Notes under the pieces: model-generated
Databases searched by the model: none
The model's input: only the letters and a program-made list of their open reading frames with translations
What the model was told of the DNA's origin: nothing
Part shown: positions 59,456-64,000 of the stretch, one piece after another
Layout of the letters: the number at the start of each line of letters is the position of its first letter
Position numbering within the stretch: the first letter of the stretch is position 1
Assembly (NCBI RefSeq): GCF_900609055.1
Contig: NZ_UXAW01000134.1
Span: 1-64,000, forward strand
From: Pseudogemmobacter humi
GTDB lineage: Bacteria; Pseudomonadota; Alphaproteobacteria; Rhodobacterales; Rhodobacteraceae
Direction: 5' to 3'
DNA length: 64,000 bases
Position numbers and translations under genes: made by a program

Positions 59456-59495
59456 TGCGGCAATCTGCGGCTCCACGCCCGGATTGCCGCATTTT
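59456..59495 (+). terminator. Terminator after DUF932 gene
   Basis: A 10-bp perfect stem (TGCGGCAATC with GATTGCCGCA) with a 16-base loop, followed by TTTT. It lies 36 bases after the stop codon. Confidence 0.65.
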
Positions 59496-59576
59496 CCCCT
59501 TCTTCCCGGTCAACCGTTCGACGGCATCCGCTTCGGCGGGGCAGGGGTTGGCCGATCACTCCCAGAGGATCCCGCA

Positions 59577-59786
59577 ATGCAGACTTTCGACGACAAGGTG
59601 GATGCGGCCGTCCATGCCGCCCTCATGACCCTTGGCCTTTCGGTGAACACGCGCATGGATCTGGCCATCCGCCTTAATGACTTCATCACCCGGGAATTCC
59701 AGTTCGCTGTCACCGATGACGACGAGGAACGCGATGCAGACAGCTCCAGGTCGCCCACCTCGGCAGAAGGCGTCGGCGATGACTGA
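59577..59786 (+). CDS. Small conserved plasmid protein
   Basis: A 69-residue acidic protein: MQTFDDKVDAAVHAALMTLGLSVNTRMDLAIRLNDFITREFQFAVTDDDEERD. Helical N half, acidic tail. No named family recognised. It overlaps the RadC-like gene by 8 bases, so the two are coupled. Confidence 0.6.
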   Translation: MQTFDDKVDAAVHAALMTLGLSVNTRMDLAIRLNDFITREFQFAVTDDDEERDADSSRSPTSAEGVGDD

Positions 59787-60219
59787 GCAGGAACAGACCG
59801 TCATCCTCGAGGCCCGCGAAATCCTCGCGCGCTATTTCAACCAGAATCCCGTGCTGGCGTCCTGGCAGGCGGTGCTCGACTATTGTGCCTTGACGGTGAG
59901 GGGGGAGGTCGAATGTTTTCATGTCCTCTATCTCGACCGCAAGAACCGGCTGATTTCCGATGTTCTGGTCTCGGTTGGCACTGTCGATTATGTGCCGGTC
60001 TACCCGCGTGAGGTGCTGAAACGCGCCCTGCTGATGAACGCGACAGCCCTGATCCTCGTCCATAACCATCCCAGCGGTGATCCCGAGCCCTCGGAGGCGG
60101 ATCTGAAGATGACGAAAGAGATCCAGAGGGGCTGCAAGGCACTCGGCCTGATGCTGCACGACCACATCATCGTCGGGGCTGGTCGCGAGATCAGCCTGCG
60201 GGGAAGGGGAGCTATCTGA
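59779..60219 (+). CDS. RadC-like JAB-domain protein
   Basis: A 146-residue JAB/MPN-type protein corresponding to the C-terminal half of RadC. VECFHVLYLDRKNRLISDVLVSVGTVDYVPVYPREVLKRALLMNATALILVHNHPSGDPEPSEAD includes the metal-binding HNHPSG and D of the JAMM motif. Plasmid and ICE copies are common; function unproven, possibly in DNA processing. ATG 59779 is preferred; ATG 59734 in frame would add 15 residues. Confidence 0.88.
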   Translation: MTEQEQTVILEAREILARYFNQNPVLASWQAVLDYCALTVRGEVECFHVLYLDRKNRLISDVLVSVGTVDYVPVYPREVLKRALLMNATALILVHNHPSGDPEPSEADLKMTKEIQRGCKALGLMLHDHIIVGAGREISLRGRGAI

Positions 60220-60248
60220 AAGGATTGCATCTGCTTGGAAAAGCAAAA

Positions 60249-60282
60249 CCCCGGCGGTATGCATAGCAGGGACCAGCCGGGG
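60249..60282 (+). other. Hairpin between radC-like and Abi genes
   Basis: CCCCGGC at 60249-60255 pairs with GCCGGGG at 60276-60282 around a 20-base loop, 14 bases before the Abi gene start. It may end the radC transcript or shape the Abi leader. Confidence 0.35.
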
Positions 60283-60296
60283 GATACGCTGCCTAT

Positions 60297-61013
60297 ATGC
60301 GGTCGTCTGCGGCAAAAATCAAGAGAATGTTGCCGCTCATGCCCAACCTTGCAGATGCCCTGTCTTCAGACCGCTTCGGAACCTATCTGGCCTGGGCAGG
60401 AGGCGCTCCGGACTTGGCAGAGCGGCTCTACACCTACAACGTGCGGCTTTCGGCAGCACTTTATGGACCTCTGCATATGCTGGAGGTCACGATGCGCAAC
60501 AGGATCAATGTGCAATTGGCGCAGGCTTTTGGACCCGCGTGGCTGAATGATCCGAAGGTTCTGGCGACGCCCTATCAGGCGAGTTGCGTCCGGCAGGCAG
60601 AACAGACGCTGCGGCAGGGCAACAAGCCAGTGACCGCCTCCAGGATTGTCGCCGAACTCAATTTCGGATTCTGGTGCTCGCTGTTCGGAAGGCAATCACA
60701 CCACCTCTGGCAAGTGCTGAGGCCGATTTTTCTTGCGAAGGGCATCCAGCGTTCGCCCATTGCACATGAACTGCGCGAGACGCGGGTGCTGCGTAACCGG
60801 GTTGCACATTATGAACCGATCCTCGGCATGGCCTTGGGACAGCGCTATGCCTCGATCACCACGTTGACCGGCTGGCTGTCGCCCTCAGCGGCGGCCTGGA
60901 TTGCGGGATATTCTGACTGGCCGCGCGTCTATCCGGGCGTGCCGATCCTGATCCCTGATTCGACAGCCCGCACGTTCCAGGTCGCGCCAGCGGTGATTTC
61001 TTTCCTGCCCTGA
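60297..61013 (+). CDS. Abi-like (Abi_2/HEPN) protein
   Basis: A 238-residue protein of the Abi_2/AbiD-F type. RLYTYNVRLSAALYGPLHMLEVTMRNRINVQLAQ opens the helical domain. RVLRNRVAHYEPIL near residue 166 contains R166-NRVA-H171, the RX4H motif of HEPN RNases. Such proteins cause abortive infection or act as growth-inhibiting RNases. Inserted between the radC-like and ParB-like backbone genes. Met 11 or 15 are alternative starts. Confidence 0.8.
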   Translation: MRSSAAKIKRMLPLMPNLADALSSDRFGTYLAWAGGAPDLAERLYTYNVRLSAALYGPLHMLEVTMRNRINVQLAQAFGPAWLNDPKVLATPYQASCVRQAEQTLRQGNKPVTASRIVAELNFGFWCSLFGRQSHHLWQVLRPIFLAKGIQRSPIAHELRETRVLRNRVAHYEPILGMALGQRYASITTLTGWLSPSAAAWIAGYSDWPRVYPGVPILIPDSTARTFQVAPAVISFLP

Positions 61014-61079
61014 CCGATCCTGTTCCCGGCGAGCCGGACAGAGGGAGAGTGCGGAGGGGATTTCCATGACGGGTTGGTA

Positions 61080-61123
61080 GCCGGAGAGAGGGTCTCCCCG
61101 GCGCCCGTCCTGGAGTATCTGAC
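61080..61123 (+). promoter_or_regulatory. Structured leader upstream of the ParB-like gene
   Basis: GCCGG-a-GAGA-ggg-TCTC-c-CCGGC forms a hairpin with compensating bases relative to the DUF932 leader, followed by CCCGTC and GGAGT before the ATG. Spacing to the start codon is nearly identical in both. Confidence 0.55.
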
Positions 61124-63283
61124 ATGGCCACTGCCGTTCAGAAGATCACGCTGTCGTCCTCGCGCGACATCCCCTTCAACAAGCTGGTGTTGAGCCAGTC
61201 CAACGTCCGGCGCGTCAAGGCCGGGGTGTCGGTCGATGAACTGGCCGAGTCCATCGCGCGGCGGGGGCTGATCCAGTCGCTGCATGTCCGGCCGGTTCTG
61301 GGTGAGGATGGTGTCGAGACCGGCATGTTCGAGGTGCCCGCTGGCGGCCGCCGCTTCCGTGCGCTGGAGGTGCTGGTGAAACAGAAGCGCCTTGCGAAAA
61401 CCGCACCGGTGCCCTGTATCGTGTCGGATGCTTCCGATGAGGTGCTGATCGACGAGGTGTCGCTCGCAGAGAACATCGAACGTGCGCCGCTGCATCCGGT
61501 CGACCAATTCCGCGCCTTCCATGCCATGCGCGAGAAGGGCATGACCGAAGAGGCGATTGCCGCCGCCTTCTTCGTCGACGCCAAGGTGGTGAAACAGCGC
61601 CTGCGCCTCGTCTCGGTCGCACCGGCGCTGCTGGAGATCTATGCCGAGGACGGCATGACTTTGGAGCAGCTGATGGCCTTCACCATCTCTTCGGACCATG
61701 AGCGCCAGGTTCAGGTCTGGGACGCGGTGAAGGACAGTTGGTCGAAGGAGCCCTACAACATCCGCCGCATGCTGACCGAGACCACGATCCGGGCCTCCGA
61801 CAAGCGCGTCACCTTCGTTGGCATTGAGGCCTACGAGGCTGCGGGCGGCTATGTGCTGCGCGATCTCTTCCAGCAGGATGATGGCGGCTGGCTGCAGGAT
61901 CCGGTGCTGCTCGACCGGCTGGTGAACGAGAAGCTGAAGGCCGAGGCCGAGACCATCGCTGCCGAGGGCTGGAAGTGGATCGAGGTCGCGGTCAGCTTTC
62001 CCTACAGCCACGCCTGTGGCATGCGGCAGCTGATCGGCACTACGGTCGACCTGACCGAAGATGAGCGCGCCACCCGCGAGGCGCTGCGCGACGAATACGA
62101 CCGGCTCGAGGCGGAATACGCGCAGGTCGAGGAATATCCCGACGAGGTCGATGCCCGTCTGGGCGAGATCGAGAAGATCCTTGGCGCTTTCGAGATTCGA
62201 CCGATGATCTATGACCCGGCGCAGATGGCGCGGGCCGGGGTCTTCGTCAGCCTTGATGTCGATGGCACGCTGTTGATCGAGCGCGGCTACGTCCGGGCCG
62301 AGGACGAAGCGCCGCTGGAGCCGGAACCCGAGATTGTCGATCCCGAGACTGGCGAGGTGCTGCAACGGGCGGAACCTGAGGTCAGCCATCAACGCGCGGT
62401 GATCACCCTTGGCGGTGAGTCCAGCACGCCGCCGGAGGAGGAGGAAGACGAGGCGGACGCGATCAAGCCGTTGCCCGAGCGGCTGGTGATCGAGTTGACG
62501 GCGCACCGCACGTTGGCACTGAGGGACGCAGTGGCGAACAATCCCCGCATCGCGATGACGGCACTGTTGCACCGCCTCGTCCTCGACTGCTTTGGCATCC
62601 GCAGCGCAGGTCACGCCCTGCAGGCCCGGGTGCAGGATGTGCATCTGTTGGTGCAGGCCCCGGATCTCGTTGACTCGCTGCCGGCGCAGGCTATCGACGA
62701 ACGGCACGCGGCCTGGAGAGCGGACATCCCACTCGATGAGCAGGATAACCAGCTCTGGGGCTGGCTGCACGCTCTGGACGAGGCCAGCCGACAGGCGCTT
62801 CTGGCCCATTGCCTGAGCTTCGGGGTCAACGCGCTCTATGAGCGACCCAACCCCTATAGCGGCAATGGCATCAGCAAGCATGGGCTCGACCGCCGCCTGC
62901 AGGAGGCCAATCGACTGGCGCGCATGACCGGTCTCGATCTTGTCGAGGCAGGCTGGAAGCCGACGGTCGCCAATTACCTCGGCCGGGTGACCAAGGCCCG
63001 CATCCTTGAGGCTGTGCGCGAAGGGGTTGGCGAGCAGGCGGTGGAGTTGATCGGCCATCTGAAGAAGGGCGAGATGGCGACCGAGGCCGAACGGCTGCTC
63101 TCCGGCAGCGGTTGGCTGCCGGAACCGCTGCGGATGGAGGGCGCTGAGGCCACCGACGATGTGGGGGCGGGCGACGGCTCGGAAATCGATGCGCTGCCTG
63201 ACTTCCTCTCGGGCGATGGCGAGGACGACGATGAACTCGAGGAAGAAGAGCAGGAACCGCCGCACAGCATCGCTGCGGAATGA
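61124..63283 (+). CDS. Large ParB/RepB/Spo0J-like plasmid protein
   Basis: A 719-residue protein. The ParB N domain (IPFNKLVLSQSNVRRVKAGVSVDELAESIARRGLIQSLHVRPV, VPAGGRRFRALEVLVKQKRL, ASDEVLIDEVSLAENIERAPLHPVDQFRAFHAMREKGMTEEAIAAAFFVDAKVVKQRLRLVSVAPALLEIYAEDGM) ends near residue 190; a long acidic/helical C region follows. This large type is typical of alphaproteobacterial plasmids and is separate from RepB. Role in transcription, nuclease protection or partition is unproven. A terminator follows at 63343. Confidence 0.9.
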   Translation: MATAVQKITLSSSRDIPFNKLVLSQSNVRRVKAGVSVDELAESIARRGLIQSLHVRPVLGEDGVETGMFEVPAGGRRFRALEVLVKQKRLAKTAPVPCIVSDASDEVLIDEVSLAENIERAPLHPVDQFRAFHAMREKGMTEEAIAAAFFVDAKVVKQRLRLVSVAPALLEIYAEDGMTLEQLMAFTISSDHERQVQVWDAVKDSWSKEPYNIRRMLTETTIRASDKRVTFVGIEAYEAAGGYVLRDLFQQDDGGWLQDPVLLDRLVNEKLKAEAETIAAEGWKWIEVAVSFPYSHACGMRQLIGTTVDLTEDERATREALRDEYDRLEAEYAQVEEYPDEVDARLGEIEKILGAFEIRPMIYDPAQMARAGVFVSLDVDGTLLIERGYVRAEDEAPLEPEPEIVDPETGEVLQRAEPEVSHQRAVITLGGESSTPPEEEEDEADAIKPLPERLVIELTAHRTLALRDAVANNPRIAMTALLHRLVLDCFGIRSAGHALQARVQDVHLLVQAPDLVDSLPAQAIDERHAAWRADIPLDEQDNQLWGWLHALDEASRQALLAHCLSFGVNALYERPNPYSGNGISKHGLDRRLQEANRLARMTGLDLVEAGWKPTVANYLGRVTKARILEAVREGVGEQAVELIGHLKKGEMATEAERLLSGSGWLPEPLRMEGAEATDDVGAGDGSEIDALPDFLSGDGEDDDELEEEEQEPPHSIAAE

Positions 63284-63342
63284 TCTTCAGCTGCGGGGCG
63301 GCCTCGGTTGCCCCGTTTCCAGATCAGCCAATCCGTCAATCT

Positions 63343-63373
63343 GCCCGGTCCTAGTGACCGGGCGTCTCTTTTG
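63343..63373 (+). terminator. Terminator after ParB-like gene
   Basis: GCCCGGTC-ctagt-GACCGGGC, an 8-bp perfect stem, followed by GTCTCTTTT. Confidence 0.75.
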
Positions 63374-63385
63374 GAGCTTTCGCCT

Positions 63386-63700
63386 ATGCCCGGAACGATC
63401 ACCATCGACGAGATCTTCGCCGAAGACCACAGCAATCCACCGGCAGAGCGTTGTCAGCCATGGATCGAGAGCCGCGATGGCATCACGGTCGTGGTGGAAC
63501 CCAAGCCCTATTGGGCCGTGGATCTGCGGGTCTTCCGCCTCGATCGCCGGGAATACTGCCTCTATGCCGACTGGCTGGTCGATGGCGGGCGGTCCAGATT
63601 CTATGGCCATATTGACACCAGCGGCGATGATGTGATGCGGAACGCCCGCGCGATGATTGCCCGCGAAATCGAGGACAGGCTGTGGGCAGGCACGAAGTGA
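63386..63700 (+). CDS. Conserved hypothetical protein
   Basis: A 104-residue protein. MPGTITIDEIFAEDHSNPPAERCQPW, then WAVDLRVFRLDRREYCLYADWLVDGGRSRFYGHIDTSGDDVMRNARAMIAREIEDRLW. Alternating strands then a helix suggest a small alpha-beta fold; no named family recognised. ATG 63386 has GGAG about 12 bases upstream. It follows the ParB-like gene after a terminator. Confidence 0.6.
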   Translation: MPGTITIDEIFAEDHSNPPAERCQPWIESRDGITVVVEPKPYWAVDLRVFRLDRREYCLYADWLVDGGRSRFYGHIDTSGDDVMRNARAMIAREIEDRLWAGTK

Positions 63701-63741
63701 CAATTGGAAGCGTCTGGCGAGATCGCCGAACCAGAGGTGGG

Positions 63742-64000
63742 TTAGAGCCTCGGCGGTGCTGCCGGATCGCGTTGGAGATCCTTGTGATCCTCGATGGCCA
63801 TATGAAGGGATCTTGCGATCCGTTCCGCTCGCTCGATTACATGGGCCGCACCTTCCGGGGGGCAGATCTCTGCGGCAGCCTCGCGGAATAGTGCAAGCCA
63901 GCGTTCGAAATGCCGCCACTCCACCGGCAGAGCGACGTGGGCCGGCATCGGCGCCCCCTTGTAGGTGCCGGTCATCAGAGCAACTGAATGCCAGAACGCG
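63742..64000 (-). CDS. Group III truncated haemoglobin (5' part outside window)
   Basis: The minus-strand frame enters from beyond 64000 and ends at TAA 63742-63744. Visible sequence FWHSVALMTGTYKGAPMPAHVALPVEWRHFERWLALFREAAAEICPPEGAAHVIERAERIARSLHMAI is the C-terminal two-thirds of a group III truncated globin, with the proximal-side histidine in PAHVALP. Possible roles are oxygen or nitric oxide chemistry. Confidence 0.9.
   Translation of the reverse strand, partial: AFWHSVALMTGTYKGAPMPAHVALPVEWRHFERWLALFREAAAEICPPEGAAHVIERAERIARSLHMAIEDHKDLQRDPAAPPRL

Noticed and set aside
60929-63265. A 778-codon minus-strand frame
   Set aside because: Antisense shadow of the large ParB-like gene; no family features.
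1-64000. CRISPR arrays, tRNA or rRNA genes
   Set aside because: No regularly spaced identical repeats, no cloverleaf-like CCA-ended sequences and no rRNA signatures were noticed. The only periodic array (2792-3043) has degenerate contiguous units without spacers.
1-64000. Closure of the window as a complete circular plasmid
   Set aside because: Both ends cut through genes (DUF736 and a truncated haemoglobin) that do not join to each other, so the replicon is larger than the window.

Overview
The window is high-GC alphaproteobacterial DNA, most likely from the Rhodobacterales (Paracoccus/Rhodobacter type). It appears to come from a large repABC plasmid or chromid. Lineage markers are a complete repA-repB-repC replicon with an antisense ctRNA, a BioR-type GntR regulator with TTATCTATAA boxes, a GTTC-N7-GTTC alphaproteobacterial SOS box ahead of a mutagenesis operon, and DUF736/DUF932/large-ParB accessory genes. 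No rRNA, tRNA or CRISPR array was seen.

Layout. 0-3 kb: the tail of a DUF736 gene, a LuxR-type solo regulator, and a virC2-virC1-like pair preceded by twelve degenerate 21-bp tandem repeats. 2.8-11.3 kb: an isopropanol/acetone module. A zinc alcohol dehydrogenase would turn 2-propanol into acetone, AcxABC would carboxylate acetone to acetoacetate, and an AcoR/AcxR-type activator would control both through a shared TGTCCG-N5-CGGACA palindrome. 11.8-12.8 kb: an IS5-family element. 12.9-17.7 kb: a probable stress operon (VIT-type membrane protein, aldo/keto reductase, NADPH-FMN reductase, ClpG/ClpK disaggregase). 18-20.3 kb: bioR, bioY, bioB under BioR boxes. 20.3-25.7 kb: IS remnants, then a LysR regulator divergent from lrgA-lrgB, a FUSC-type protein, an acetoin/diacetyl reductase and an EamA exporter. 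25.7-27.5 kb: a DyP peroxidase with an encapsulin-targeting tail, followed directly by the encapsulin shell gene.

28-41 kb is a mosaic. It holds an IS3 fragment cutting a gene, a winged-helix/possible nuclease pair, a block of poorly known genes that includes a PD-(D/E)XK nuclease with a PUA/EVE-like tail, an intact IS66 element with an 8-bp target duplication, a ScpB-DUF1403 pair and a tyrosine recombinase. 41-45.5 kb is the replicon: a decayed extra parB, repA, repB (with an internal parS-like palindrome), ctRNA and repC. 45.6-51.9 kb is an SOS-controlled operon (SRAP protein, ImuA, ImuB, DnaE2) followed by a WGR protein.

52-57 kb is a defence-like island. It contains an AT-rich HEPN (RX4H) gene, a DUF4297/Cap4-like nuclease gene, and an SMC-like ATPase with a Rad50-type CPTC hook that is interrupted by a single in-frame TAG. 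This resembles a Lamassu/ABC-three-component system that has lost or shrunk its middle component. 56.7-64 kb carries plasmid backbone genes (H-NS-like protein, secreted nuclease, DUF932, RadC-like, an Abi/HEPN gene, large ParB-like protein). Two of these have matching hairpin leaders. The window ends inside a truncated haemoglobin gene.

The observations most worth follow-up are the 21-bp array with virC1/virC2 as a possible partition or transfer-initiation system, the amber-interrupted Lamassu-like locus, the ScpB-DUF1403 pair, the paired leader element, the unknown cluster at 31.5-35.6 kb, and the control circuit of the acetone genes.
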